Part shown: positions 16,013 to 26,112 of the stretch, piece by piece
Layout of the letters: the number at the start of each line of letters is the position of its first letter
How positions within the stretch are numbered: the stretch's first letter is position 1
Origin: Billgrantia ethanolica
Lineage (GTDB): Bacteria; Pseudomonadota; Gammaproteobacteria; Pseudomonadales; Halomonadaceae
Assembly (NCBI RefSeq): GCF_021404305.1
Contig: NZ_JABFTX010000001.1
Coordinates: 868,001-932,000, forward strand
Length of the DNA stretch: 64,000 nucleotides
Direction: 5' to 3'
Notes under the pieces: model-generated
Told to the model about the DNA's origin: nothing
What the model saw: only the letters and a program-made list of their open reading frames with translations
Databases searched by the model: none
Made by a program: the position numbers and the translations under genes

Positions 16013-16606
16013 ATGAACTTCCTGGCCCACGCCTGGCTTGCCCGCGGCGGCAGCGACGACTTTCTCTACGGCAATCTGATCGCCGATGGGGTCAAGGGCA
16101 GCGACCTTTCCGCCTGGCCAGCCGAGGTGGCGCTGGGCATTCGCCATCATCGCCGGGTCGATGCCTTCGTCGACGCTCACCCGGTCGTGCTGTCGGCACG
16201 CAGACGTGCGCCTGCCGAGCATCGCCGCTACGCCGGCATCGCGCTGGACCTGCTGTGGGATCATTTCGTGGCTCGTGAGCTCGAGCTGGAAACCCAGGAG
16301 TCTCATCTGGTGCTGCGCAGCTATCGCGTGCTGAGCCACCGGCCCGCACCGGCTCGCCTGGAGCGGATGATTCCGGCCCTGGTCGCCCAGGATTGGCTGC
16401 ACCGCTACGCCGATTTCACCTTCACCTGCAATGCGGTGCAGGGGATCGGCAACCGCTTGTCGGGCCCCAATCGACTGGCTGCCCTGGTGCCCTGGCTGGA
16501 GGCGGATTACGGCAACCTGCAGCGCGACTTCGACCGGCTGTGGCCGGCCGTCATCGAGGCGCTGGAAGCCGCGCCGGGCAAGCGCTCAATCGACCCGCAA
16601 CCATAG
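16013..16606 (+). CDS. acpH: acyl carrier protein phosphodiesterase
   Basis: A 197-aa HD-like protein that removes the phosphopantetheine group from holo-ACP in E. coli. It opens MNFLAHAWLA and has the DFLYGNLIADGVKG motif and the GIRHHRRVDAFVDAHP metal-site segment at about 42-57, both typical of AcpH. It lies 9 bases after tusE on the same strand. Its last 21 bases overlap the 3' end of moeA on the other strand. Confidence 0.9.
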   Translation: MNFLAHAWLARGGSDDFLYGNLIADGVKGSDLSAWPAEVALGIRHHRRVDAFVDAHPVVLSARRRAPAEHRRYAGIALDLLWDHFVARELELETQESHLVLRSYRVLSHRPAPARLERMIPALVAQDWLHRYADFTFTCNAVQGIGNRLSGPNRLAALVPWLEADYGNLQRDFDRLWPAVIEALEAAPGKRSIDPQP

Positions 16607-17794
16607 ACAGTCGATCCTGTCGCCCGGGCTGACCTGGGCGTTGGCCGGAACCACTGCCAGCGCATCGGCCTTGACGCAGGAGGAGAGCACGCCGGAGCCC
16701 TGATCGGGAAAGGCGTGAGCGGTGACCTCGCCCTGGGCCATGTTCAGCGCCACCCGCATGTAGTGCCGCCGCGGTCCGGTGCGGGTGGAGAAGTCGGCCC
16801 GCGCGCTCAGAGTGGGCAGCGTGGCCAGGGCAGGGCAGGCGAGCAGGGCGCCCATCAACGGCCGCAGGAACAGCCAGGCGGCAACGAAACTGGAGACCGG
16901 ATTGCCGGGCAGGCCGACGAAGCGAACCTCGCGCCCGTCGCTGGCATCGAGCCGGCCCAGCGCCAGCGGCTTGCCGGGCTTGAGCGCCAGGCGCCACAGG
17001 TCGAGACGGCCGATCTCTTCGATGGCGTTCTTGACGTGGTCTTCCTCACCGACGCTGACGCCACCGGTGGTGACGACCACTTCGGCCTGGTCCGCGGCCA
17101 GCGCCAGCATGGCCCGGGTGCCTTCGGCATCGTCGGGCATGGTGGCGATGAAAGTGACCTCGGCGCCGAAGCGCTCCAGCAGTTCCTTCAACATGGGCCG
17201 ATTGGTGTTGTAGATCTGACCGGCCGCCAGCGGCCGGCCGGGCTCGACGATCTCGTCGCCGCTGTTGAGCAGAGCGACCCGTGGCCGTCGCCGTACCGCT
17301 ACCTCGACCACACCCTGGCTGGCCAGGTGCCCAAGCGCGGCGGCATCCAGGCGATGGCCGGCCTCGAGCAGCACCGCACCGGCCGCCACGTCGCTACCGC
17401 GGTGGCGCACGTTGTTGTCGGCCGGCACCTGAGCCGGAATGTCGGCGGCGTCGCCGACGACCTCGACCTTCTCCTGCATCACCACGCAGTCGGCGCCTTG
17501 CGGCAGCTCGGCCCCGGTAAAGATGCGCGCGCAGGTGCCCCGCATGATCGGTTGCGGCGAGACACCGGCGGCAATCCGCTGAACAATCGGCAAGCGCTGA
17601 CCGGCATCTGCATGGTGCAGGGCATAGCCGTCCATGGCGCTGTTGTGAAACGGAGGCACGTCGAGCCGGGCGATGACCTCGTCGGCCAGCACCCGACGGC
17701 TGGCCTGGGCGCAGCCGACGATTTCCGCATCGACGGCGACGACACCCTCGAGCAGGGCAGCCAGGGCCGCCTCGACGGATTGCAGTTCAGACAT
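16586..17794 (-). CDS. moeA: molybdopterin molybdotransferase
   Basis: MoeA inserts molybdate into adenylated molybdopterin. The 402-aa protein has the N-terminal MoeA domains with HNSAMDGYAL (about 49-58), the central MoCF domain with TTGGVSVGEEDHVK (about 240-254) and a C-terminal domain from about 325. Length is normal. It is the last gene of a DUF1244-moaB-moeA operon: its ATG lies inside the end of moaB (8-base overlap). Confidence 0.93.
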   Translation of the reverse strand: MSELQSVEAALAALLEGVVAVDAEIVGCAQASRRVLADEVIARLDVPPFHNSAMDGYALHHADAGQRLPIVQRIAAGVSPQPIMRGTCARIFTGAELPQGADCVVMQEKVEVVGDAADIPAQVPADNNVRHRGSDVAAGAVLLEAGHRLDAAALGHLASQGVVEVAVRRRPRVALLNSGDEIVEPGRPLAAGQIYNTNRPMLKELLERFGAEVTFIATMPDDAEGTRAMLALAADQAEVVVTTGGVSVGEEDHVKNAIEEIGRLDLWRLALKPGKPLALGRLDASDGREVRFVGLPGNPVSSFVAAWLFLRPLMGALLACPALATLPTLSARADFSTRTGPRRHYMRVALNMAQGEVTAHAFPDQGSGVLSSCVKADALAVVPANAQVSPGDRIDCLWLRVD

Positions 17795-18308
17795 GCTGGC
17801 CTCGTTCGGGAATGACCAGATTGGCGAAATTGCACGGCTTGTGACGGCTGTCGAGCTGCTCGGCGAGCAGCCCGTCCCAGGCGGTGCGACAGGCTCCGCT
17901 GGAGCCTGGCAGGCAGAAGATCACCGTGGCGTTGGCCAGACCGCCGAGGCAGCGGCTCTGAATGGTCGAGCTGCCGACCTCCTGCCAGGAGAGCTGGCGG
18001 AACTGTTCGCCGAATCCCTCGATACGCTTGTCCAGCAGCACCGATACCGCTTCGGGGGTGGAGTCGCGACCGGTGAAGCCGGTGCCGCCGGTGGTCAGGA
18101 TCACCTGGACTTCGGGGTCGGCGATCCACTCCGATACCACCGCGCGGATGCGGTAGACGTCATCGATGACGATGCGGCGCTCGGCCAGCCGGTGGCCGGC
18201 CTCGGTCAGACGCTCGGCGAGCAGGGCGCCGCTGCGGTCGCTGTTGAAGTCGCGAGTATCGGAAATGGTCAGTACCGCCACGTTGAGCGGGATCATCGCC
18301 TCACTCAT
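17787..18308 (-). CDS. moaB: molybdenum cofactor biosynthesis protein MoaB
   Basis: MoaB/Mog-family protein thought to adenylate molybdopterin before MoeA acts. The 173-aa protein has the MoCF core LTTGGTGFTGRDSTPEA (about 70-86) and a CLPGSSGACRTAWDGL segment. ATG 18308 overlaps the stop of the DUF1244 gene by 4 bases (ATGA), supporting this start rather than a longer frame to 18482. With moeA it provides two adjacent steps of molybdenum cofactor assembly; no molybdoenzyme gene lies in the window. Confidence 0.92.
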   Translation of the reverse strand: MSEAMIPLNVAVLTISDTRDFNSDRSGALLAERLTEAGHRLAERRIVIDDVYRIRAVVSEWIADPEVQVILTTGGTGFTGRDSTPEAVSVLLDKRIEGFGEQFRQLSWQEVGSSTIQSRCLGGLANATVIFCLPGSSGACRTAWDGLLAEQLDSRHKPCNFANLVIPERGQHV

Positions 18309-18625
18309 GCCTGCGACTCCTTCTTGCGAGCCTGCCGCTCCTCGAAGGCGGCCAGCTGTTCCGGCGTGGCCTTGTGCTGATACTTGGCCTTCCACTCCTC
18401 GTAGGGCATGCCATAGACGTAGTCGCGCGCCGTTTCGTAGTCGAGTTCGGCCCCCTGCTCGTCGGCGGCAGCCACCAGCCACTTCGACAGGCAGTTGCGG
18501 CAGAAGTCGGCGAGAATCATCAGATCGATGTTCTGCACGTCCTTGTTGGCGTCCAGATGCCGGAGCAGACGGCGGAAGGCGGCGGCCTCGAGCTGGGTAC
18601 GGGTGGCGTCGTCGAGATGCTGCAT
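18305..18625 (-). CDS. DUF1244 domain protein
   Basis: A 106-aa cytoplasmic protein of unknown function. The conserved DUF1244 core is clear: VQNIDLMILADFCRNCLSKWL (first 20 of these at about 30-49), with a CRNC cysteine pair, then YGMPYEEWKAKYQ. The cysteines could bind a metal. It heads the moaB-moeA operon with a 4-base overlap, which is a hint, not proof, of a link to molybdenum cofactor or metal handling. Confidence 0.82.
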   Translation of the reverse strand: MQHLDDATRTQLEAAAFRRLLRHLDANKDVQNIDLMILADFCRNCLSKWLVAAADEQGAELDYETARDYVYGMPYEEWKAKYQHKATPEQLAAFEERQARKKESQA

Positions 18626-18680
18626 ACGTTGGCTCCTGTTGAAATCGCCTCAGGATAGCAAAACTGCTGCGCCGGTGGGC

Positions 18681-19313
18681 TTAAACGGCATCGCCACGGG
18701 TGCAGACCGACAGCACCACGGCATCCTCTTCGCTCACCGAGACAAGCGCGTGGCCCATGTCGCTGTCGAAATAGATGCTGTCGCCGCGGGAGAGCTGCAA
18801 CGGCTCGTAGAATTCGGTATAGAGGCGAATCTCGCCCTCCAGTACCATCAGGAACTCTTCCCCGTCGTGGCGCACCCATTCGCTGAACTCGTCGAAGCTG
18901 CGCGCCCGCACGATGGTCTTGAAGGGAATCATGCGCTTCTGGGCCAGCTCGCAGCTGAGCAGCTCATGCTCGTAGGTGGGGGTCGGATGGCGCTCGCCTT
19001 CGCCCAGGCGGGTCAGGTCGCGGCGGCCCATGGTGCGCGTCTGCACCTTGGGTGGAGTGAGCAGTTGGGGAAGATCGATGCCCAGGCCGTTGATGAGTTT
19101 CTGTACGGCGGTGAACGTCGGCGAGATCTGGTTGTTCTCGATCTTGGAAAGGGTAGAACGGGCCAGCCCCGTACGCTGGCTGACATCCTCCAGCGTCCAC
19201 TGGTTGGACAGGCGAATTTCCTTGAGTCGTTCCCCCAGGCGCAGGGGCTCGACGAATGGCTTGCGTCCCGAGGCGATGCGCAGTGCAGCCTGCTGATCGG
19301 TATTGGCGGGCAT
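18681..19313 (-). CDS. XRE-cupin transcriptional regulator
   Basis: A 210-aa regulator with an N-terminal helix-turn-helix (about 23-77: LGERLKEIRLSNQWTLEDVS then GLARSTLSKIENNQIS) and a C-terminal cupin (about 130-205, HDGEEFLMVLEGEIRLY). Such regulators (PuuR, SinR-like) often sense small metabolites. ATG 19313 begins the family-like sequence; an upstream in-frame extension to 19451 overlaps the deacetylase gene and looks non-coding. It lies 103 bases downstream of the deacetylase gene on the same strand. The ligand is unknown. Confidence 0.85.
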   Translation of the reverse strand: MPANTDQQAALRIASGRKPFVEPLRLGERLKEIRLSNQWTLEDVSQRTGLARSTLSKIENNQISPTFTAVQKLINGLGIDLPQLLTPPKVQTRTMGRRDLTRLGEGERHPTPTYEHELLSCELAQKRMIPFKTIVRARSFDEFSEWVRHDGEEFLMVLEGEIRLYTEFYEPLQLSRGDSIYFDSDMGHALVSVSEEDAVVLSVCTRGDAV

Positions 19314-19416
19314 GGATCGGTTCACTATTGGAAACAGAGTTTCTCGAAGCGTACCACAGAAGGGGCGACGTGCCTCGCACCAACGCGCCCCTGGCATGCC
19401 TGGCGCCGACGGCTCG

Positions 19417-20349
19417 CTACTCGAAGGGCAACCCCAGCAGCGCCTTGACATGCGCCTCTACGCTGCGCCCCAGCGAGTCCAGATCGTAACCGCCCTCGAG
19501 CACCGAGACCAGGCGGTTGTCGGCATACAGCGCGGCGATGTCCAGCGCCAGCCGGGTGACCCAGTAGTAGTCCTCGTCTTCCAGGCAGAGCTCTGCCATG
19601 GGGTCTTCGCGATGTGCATCGAAACCGGCAGAGACGAGAACCAACTCGGGCTTGAAGGCATGCAGCGCCGGCAGCCAGTCATCCTCGATCGCTTTGCGGA
19701 AGGCGTCACTGTCGGTACCGGCCTCGAGCGGCGTGTTGACCACGTTCTGCCACTCGCTGCGCAGGTAGCGCCATGGATAGAAGGGGTACTGGAAACTGGT
19801 ACAGATGAGGATGTCGGGATCATCCTTGAAGATATCGATGGTGCCGTTGCACTGATGCACGTCGAAGTCGAGTATGGCGATACGCCGTACGCCGTGGCGC
19901 GCGCGGGCATGGGCGGCGCCGACCGCGACGTTGTTGTAGAAGCAGAAGCCCATGGCGTCGGTGGCTTCGGCATGGTGGCCTGGCGGACGAACGGCGCAGA
20001 AGACATTGTCGGCCTGGCCACGATAGACCTGATCGACCCCGCGGATGACCGCGCCAGCCGCCACCCGGGCGGCGCTCAGGCTGTCGGGGTTCATCATGGT
20101 ATCGCTGTCCAGCGTGACGATGCCCGTTTCGGGAACGCACTTGTCCAGGGCACGCAGATGGCGCAGCGGATGGACTCTGGCCAACTCCTCTTCGCTGGCC
20201 TGACGCGCTTCCGACTGCATGGTCTGCTGCAACAGGCCGCTGAGAGCGAGGCGGGCGCGAATGGCCTCGAGACGCAGGGGGCTTTCGGGGTGCTCCGGGC
20301 CCATATGGTGAAGGTCGCAGTCGGGATGCGAGATAAACGCCGTGATCAT
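19417..20349 (-). CDS. class II HDAC-family zinc deacetylase
   Basis: A 310-aa member of the arginase/deacetylase superfamily (HDAC, AcuC, acetylpolyamine amidohydrolase). Key residues are visible: RPPGHHAE with the catalytic double histidine, ILDFDVHQCNG with zinc ligands D and H, SAGFDAH with the third ligand, and LEGGYDL near the end. Substrates could be acetyl-lysine proteins or acetylpolyamines. GGAG lies 5 bases upstream of the ATG. It is divergent from pat with 109 bases between, which suggests that acetylation and deacetylation genes share a control region. Confidence 0.88.
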   Translation of the reverse strand: MITAFISHPDCDLHHMGPEHPESPLRLEAIRARLALSGLLQQTMQSEARQASEEELARVHPLRHLRALDKCVPETGIVTLDSDTMMNPDSLSAARVAAGAVIRGVDQVYRGQADNVFCAVRPPGHHAEATDAMGFCFYNNVAVGAAHARARHGVRRIAILDFDVHQCNGTIDIFKDDPDILICTSFQYPFYPWRYLRSEWQNVVNTPLEAGTDSDAFRKAIEDDWLPALHAFKPELVLVSAGFDAHREDPMAELCLEDEDYYWVTRLALDIAALYADNRLVSVLEGGYDLDSLGRSVEAHVKALLGLPFE

Positions 20350-20360
20350 ATGAACTCCAG

Positions 20361-20376
20361 AGTGACTGAAGTCACC
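20361..20376. promoter_or_regulatory. CRP/Vfr-like dyad between deacetylase and pat
   Basis: GTGA-N6-TCAC at 20362-20375 matches the core of the cAMP-CRP site (TGTGA-N6-TCACA) and forms the dyad GTGACT/AGTCAC. It sits 12 bases from the deacetylase start and about 85 bases before pat. In E. coli patZ is known to respond to cAMP-CRP. Binding here is inferred. Confidence 0.45.
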
Positions 20377-20458
20377 TTAATGCGCCCAAGCCCTTGCACA
20401 ACAGTGTCAATAAGTCGTACACAGTGAAGCATCTATCTGTTCTGGTGGAGGCAACGTC

Positions 20459-23206
20459 TTGAGTACCCGGTTCCTGCGCCACTTCTTCGAACCCCGCACC
20501 ATTGCCGTGATCGGCGCCTCGGAAAAGCCCAATTCGATCGGCGGCATAGTGATCCGGAACCTGCAGGAAGCGGGCTTTCCCGGCACGCTGTGGGCAGTCA
20601 ACCGCAGGGGCTACGAGTCGGTCTTCGGCCAGCCCTGCGTTTCACGCATTGCCGAGTTGCCCGAAACGCCGGATCTGGCAGTGGTCTGCACGCCGGCCGA
20701 CACCCTACCCAAGGTGATATCGCGGCTGGGCCGGATCGGCGTCAAGGCGGCACTGGTGCTGACGGGCGGCGCCCACCTGGACGATGCCGAAGGGGACAAG
20801 GGCTCGATCCGCGAGCGCATGCTTACGGCGGCACGCGAATCGGGCATCCGTCTGCTCGGCCCCGAGTGCATGGGGCTGATCGTGCCGGGGCGGCGCATCA
20901 ACGCCTCCTACGCCAGCCAGCCGGTCAAGGCCGGCAAGGTCGCCTACCTCGGGCAGTCCGGCATGCTCGGCAACGCCATGATCGACTGGGCGGCAGGGCG
21001 CGGTATCGGCTTCTCGCATCTGATCACGGTGGGCGACAGCGTCGACGTCATGCTTCCCGACCTGATCGACTACATCAACCAGTTCGCCCCGACCCAGGCC
21101 ATCCTGCTGCATCTCGAACGTATCCAGGACTCGCAGCATTTCATGACCGCCCTGCGCGATGCCTCTCGCAATCGCCTGGTGCTGGCAATCAAGAGCGGGC
21201 GCACGCCCCAGTCCGACCTTTCCGGGATGCCGCCCACGCCGGGTATCGCCAACCGCGACGTGGTGTTCGATGCCGCCTTGGCACGCGCCGGGGTGGTACG
21301 GGTCAACGACTCCGACGAGCTGTTCGATGCGCTGATGACCCTGTCGCAGATGCGGCCGCTCAAGGGCGACCGCCTGGCCATCGTCTCCAACGGGCTGGGG
21401 CCCGCCATGCTCGCCATCGACAAGTTGATCAGTGCTGGCGGCACTCTGGCCAGTTTCAGTCAGGAGACCCGCACGGCGCTGCGCAAGGGCGACTTCGACA
21501 TGAGCAAGCCCGGCGAGAATCCGGTGGATCTGGGCGGCAATGCCACGCCTGAGCGCTTCGTCGACGCCCTGGAGATCGTCGCCGCCGACCCCGGAGTCGA
21601 TGCGGTGCTGGTAGTGCATGCCCCCACGCGCCTGGCGCCGTCGAAGGTCACCGCCCAGGCGCTGATCGCCAATCGCAAGCGCTTCAAGCGCAACCTGCTG
21701 ACCAGTTGGATGGGTCTGGAAGGCGCCCTCTACGCTCGCCACGAGTGCAGCCTGGCAGGCATACCGACCTACGTCTCGCCGGAGAAGGCAGTCAAGGCCT
21801 TCATGCACATGGTCGACTACCAGCGCGTACAGGCGCTGCTGCAGGAAACCCCGCCAAGTCTGCCGTTCAGCACCACGCCCGACATCCGCGCCCGCTGCCG
21901 CACCCTGATCGAACAGGCCAGGTCAGAGGGGCGCGAGATGCTGTCTCACTCCGAAACCGCCCAGGTACTGGAGGCCTACGGTATCCCCGTGGCCTCGAGC
22001 CGCTACGTGCACACGCCCGAGGAAGCCGCTGCCGCGGCTCGGGATCTCGAAGGGCCTTGGGCGCTCAAGGTGGTACACGACGGAAACTGCCGGCCGTTTC
22101 GCTATCGCAAGCATCCCCACCGCATCTCGGCGGGACTGCTGCAGGATCTCGACGACCCGCAGCAGGTGGCCGAGGGCCTCACCCGACTGGGACACAAGGT
22201 GCACGAAAAATTCCCGCCGGTGAAAATCCGCGAGTACTGCCTGCAGTCCATGCAGCGGGGCAAGCAGTCGATGCAGATCTGCGCCGGCATCACCCGCGAC
22301 CCGGTGTTCGGCCCGCTCATCGTGTTCGGCATCGGTGGCTACAAGGTCAACATCCTGGCCGACCGGCAGGTAGCACTGCCACCGCTGAACATGACGCTGG
22401 CGGCGGACGTGGTCGGACGCACCCATGCCGCGCGCCTGATCCGCGAGCACTCCAGCGAACCGGAACGCGATCTGCAGCGGCTATGCCAGCTACTGGTCAA
22501 GCTATCGCAGATGGCCTCGGACCTGCTCGAACTGCGTGGGCTCGAGCTCAACCCGCTGCTGCTCAACCGCGATGGGGTGGTGGCGGTGGATTTCGCCCTC
22601 GATCTCGGCTCGCCGGCGCGCTTCGCGATCATGCCTTACCCGGAAGAGCTGCGGGAATGGGTGACGCTGAACAACGGCATGCGGGTCGAGGTGCGCCCCA
22701 TTCGAGCCGAGGATGCGCCCCTGATCACCAGCTTCCACAGCCAGCTCTCCGAGGAGAGCATTCGCTTTCGCTACTTTCACAACAAGTCCGATCTCAGCCA
22801 GCGCGACCTGTCGATCCTGTCGCACATCAACTACGACCGTCAGATGGCGTTCATTGCCGAACACCAGAAGGAGGAGGGCAGCAAGGAGATGCTGGGGGTG
22901 GTCCGGGTATGGAACGACCCGGACAACATCCGCACCGAGTTCTCGATCATCGTGCGCGACGACATGGCCGGGCAGGGGCTCGGCAGCCTGCTGATGCGCA
23001 AGATGATCGGCTACTGCAAGAGCGTCGGCACGCTGGAGATGATCGGCAAGATAATGGTCGACAACCACCCCATGCGAGCCCTGATGAAGCATCTGGGCTT
23101 CCGCTGCCGTTACAACATGGAGGAACAGGTGGTGGACGCCGTGCTGCGGCTCAACGAGCCGGAGAGCGAATGGCAGAGGTTACGTCTGGAAAGCCTGCCC
23201 GACTAA
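20459..23206 (+). CDS. pat: protein lysine acetyltransferase Pat (acyl-CoA synthetase-GNAT fusion)
   Basis: A 915-aa enzyme that in E. coli (PatZ) and Salmonella (Pat) acetylates lysines, including acyl-CoA synthetases. Domains in order: CoA-binding (about 1-130, AVIGASEKPNSIGG), succinyl-CoA-ligase-like (about 150-470), ATP-grasp (about 490-705) and a C-terminal GNAT domain (about 735-900) with the acetyl-CoA loop GQGLGSLLM. It starts at TTG 20459 with GGAGG (20447-20451) 7 bases upstream. It is slightly longer than PatZ. A convergent hairpin (23240-23264) follows. PrpE, a likely target type, is encoded at 4376-6292. Confidence 0.9.
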   Translation: MSTRFLRHFFEPRTIAVIGASEKPNSIGGIVIRNLQEAGFPGTLWAVNRRGYESVFGQPCVSRIAELPETPDLAVVCTPADTLPKVISRLGRIGVKAALVLTGGAHLDDAEGDKGSIRERMLTAARESGIRLLGPECMGLIVPGRRINASYASQPVKAGKVAYLGQSGMLGNAMIDWAAGRGIGFSHLITVGDSVDVMLPDLIDYINQFAPTQAILLHLERIQDSQHFMTALRDASRNRLVLAIKSGRTPQSDLSGMPPTPGIANRDVVFDAALARAGVVRVNDSDELFDALMTLSQMRPLKGDRLAIVSNGLGPAMLAIDKLISAGGTLASFSQETRTALRKGDFDMSKPGENPVDLGGNATPERFVDALEIVAADPGVDAVLVVHAPTRLAPSKVTAQALIANRKRFKRNLLTSWMGLEGALYARHECSLAGIPTYVSPEKAVKAFMHMVDYQRVQALLQETPPSLPFSTTPDIRARCRTLIEQARSEGREMLSHSETAQVLEAYGIPVASSRYVHTPEEAAAAARDLEGPWALKVVHDGNCRPFRYRKHPHRISAGLLQDLDDPQQVAEGLTRLGHKVHEKFPPVKIREYCLQSMQRGKQSMQICAGITRDPVFGPLIVFGIGGYKVNILADRQVALPPLNMTLAADVVGRTHAARLIREHSSEPERDLQRLCQLLVKLSQMASDLLELRGLELNPLLLNRDGVVAVDFALDLGSPARFAIMPYPEELREWVTLNNGMRVEVRPIRAEDAPLITSFHSQLSEESIRFRYFHNKSDLSQRDLSILSHINYDRQMAFIAEHQKEEGSKEMLGVVRVWNDPDNIRTEFSIIVRDDMAGQGLGSLLMRKMIGYCKSVGTLEMIGKIMVDNHPMRALMKHLGFRCRYNMEEQVVDAVLRLNEPESEWQRLRLESLPD

Positions 23207-23239
23207 GGCGCTGGCTGAACCTGCCTACCTGAAAACGGA

Positions 23240-23264
23240 AAGCCCTGATATGAAATCAGGGCTT
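23240..23264. terminator. hairpin terminator between pat and pdxH
   Basis: AAGCCCTGAT and ATCAGGGCTT form a 10-bp stem around ATGAA. On the minus strand it is followed by TTCCGTTTTC, so it serves pdxH, and it may also stop pat transcripts. Confidence 0.7.
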
Positions 23265-23277
23265 CCTGGCGGTCAGC

Positions 23278-23919
23278 TTACGGGGCGAGACGGAAGGAGC
23301 GCCAGCTCTCGTCGCGATACTCGTAGCGGATGCGGTCGTGCAGCCGGCTCGGCTGACCCTGCCAGAATTCGATCATGTCCGGCACCACGCGATAGCCACC
23401 CCAATGCACCGGACGCGGAATGTCCTGTCCTTCGTAGGCCTGCTCGAAACGGTGCTGACGCTCTTCGATCCAGTGCCGGTCGGGGATCACCACGCTCTGG
23501 GTGGCGACCCAGGCACCCAGCTGACTGGCGCGGGGGCGGCTGTCGAAATAGGCGTCCGACTCCTCCTCGGCAACCAGCTCCACCCGCCCCTCTACCCGTA
23601 CCTGACGCCCCAGGGTGGGCCACCAGAACACCAGCGCGGCATGCGGCACGTTGGCCAGCTCGCTGCCCTTGTGACTATGGTAATTGGTGTAGAACACCAG
23701 GCCGCGCTCATCGGAGCCCTTCAATAGCACGATGCGCGCATGGGGCAGGCCCTGGCTGTCTACGGTGGCCAGAGTCATCACGTTGCCATCCTCGCCCTCG
23801 CTATCGAGTGCCAGCGTCAGCCACTCGTCGAACAGCACCATGGGCTCGGCGGGCACCATGCTTTCCTCGAGCCTGCCGCCCTCGTAATCGCGCCGAATAT
23901 CGGCAATGTTGCGTGTCAT
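23278..23919 (-). CDS. pdxH: pyridoxamine/pyridoxine 5'-phosphate oxidase
   Basis: FMN enzyme making pyridoxal 5'-phosphate in the cytoplasm. The 213-aa protein carries the typical MVLFDEWL, TLATVDSQGLPHARIVLLKG, FYTNYHSHKG and WGGYRVVPDMIEFWQG segments and ends RLAP, as this family does. ATG 23919 has GAGGAG 6 bases upstream; an earlier in-frame start at 23976 is not needed. It is monocistronic. PLP is used by EctB and other enzymes in the window. Confidence 0.95.
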   Translation of the reverse strand: MTRNIADIRRDYEGGRLEESMVPAEPMVLFDEWLTLALDSEGEDGNVMTLATVDSQGLPHARIVLLKGSDERGLVFYTNYHSHKGSELANVPHAALVFWWPTLGRQVRVEGRVELVAEEESDAYFDSRPRASQLGAWVATQSVVIPDRHWIEERQHRFEQAYEGQDIPRPVHWGGYRVVPDMIEFWQGQPSRLHDRIRYEYRDESWRSFRLAP

Positions 23920-24035
23920 GGCGTACTCCTCGTCCTTTTTCTCAATGGTGGCCGCTGTGAGAGAGCAGCACAACACCTACGGTTTGACCGTCGTCACGGA
24001 TTCCATGCACTGCAGCGGACCAGTATGAACGAAGG

Positions 24036-25436
<1,401 letters not shown>

Positions 25437-25527
25437 GCGAGACTCCTCGATCCATGAAAGCTGGTCCGTATTGTAGAAGGGGGGTCGTGTCGTCCACAAC
25501 CGTGATCCACGGGAATCTCCGCGCCGA

Positions 25528-25989
25528 TCAGTCGGTTGCATTGGACTCGCGGGCTTGTGAAGGGGGTCGTGAAGCCTCGTCGAGGCGACGGTAGACCCAT
25601 GCCATACGGCCATCCGCAAGGCGCATGGGAACGCGCTGATAGCGAATACCCAGTCGCTCGTAGCGGTCCAGCCTCTCCAGTTCGTCGGCATCGACCACCA
25701 CCAGCTCTCCCAGCACCCGCTCGTCAGGCGCTTCGACCAGATCGAGGCGCTGACGGCGAAAGCCCTCGAGCACGGCCGTCTCGGTCTCTCCCGCGCGGCC
25801 CATGACCACCCAGCGCAGCGGGGCAATACGCAGCGTGCCATAGACGAACACGGCATGCTCGCCGGCCTCGATCTCGGGCAGATGAGCGGGGCGATCATAG
25901 GTGTAAGGACTCAACATGGTGAGCCACAGCCAGCCGGCCAGGGCGAGCAGGCCGAACAGCATGGCGAGTACGTAATGACGCAGGCGCAT
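25528..25989 (-). CDS. membrane-anchored gamma-glutamylcyclotransferase-like protein
   Basis: A 153-aa protein with an N-terminal transmembrane helix (about 5-26) and then a GGCT/AIG2-like domain. The substrate loop VYGTLR is at about 49-54 and the likely catalytic glutamate lies in LDRYERLG (about 106-113). Related enzymes cyclise gamma-glutamyl amines or peptides. An N-terminal membrane anchor is unusual for this fold and would put the domain on the periplasmic side if the helix is inserted N-in. GGGAG is 5 bases before the ATG. The function is open. Confidence 0.7.
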   Translation of the reverse strand: MRLRHYVLAMLFGLLALAGWLWLTMLSPYTYDRPAHLPEIEAGEHAVFVYGTLRIAPLRWVVMGRAGETETAVLEGFRRQRLDLVEAPDERVLGELVVVDADELERLDRYERLGIRYQRVPMRLADGRMAWVYRRLDEASRPPSQARESNATD

Positions 25990-26112
25990 GTCGGCTCCCT
26001 ATGACATGTGATAACACATCCTGCCACGACGAGAGGGCGGTTGTCCGGTTCTCCGCCGCCAATGGGCTCTGTTAGGATGCTAGTCGAGGCTCGATCACAG
26101 CGGAGGTTGCCC

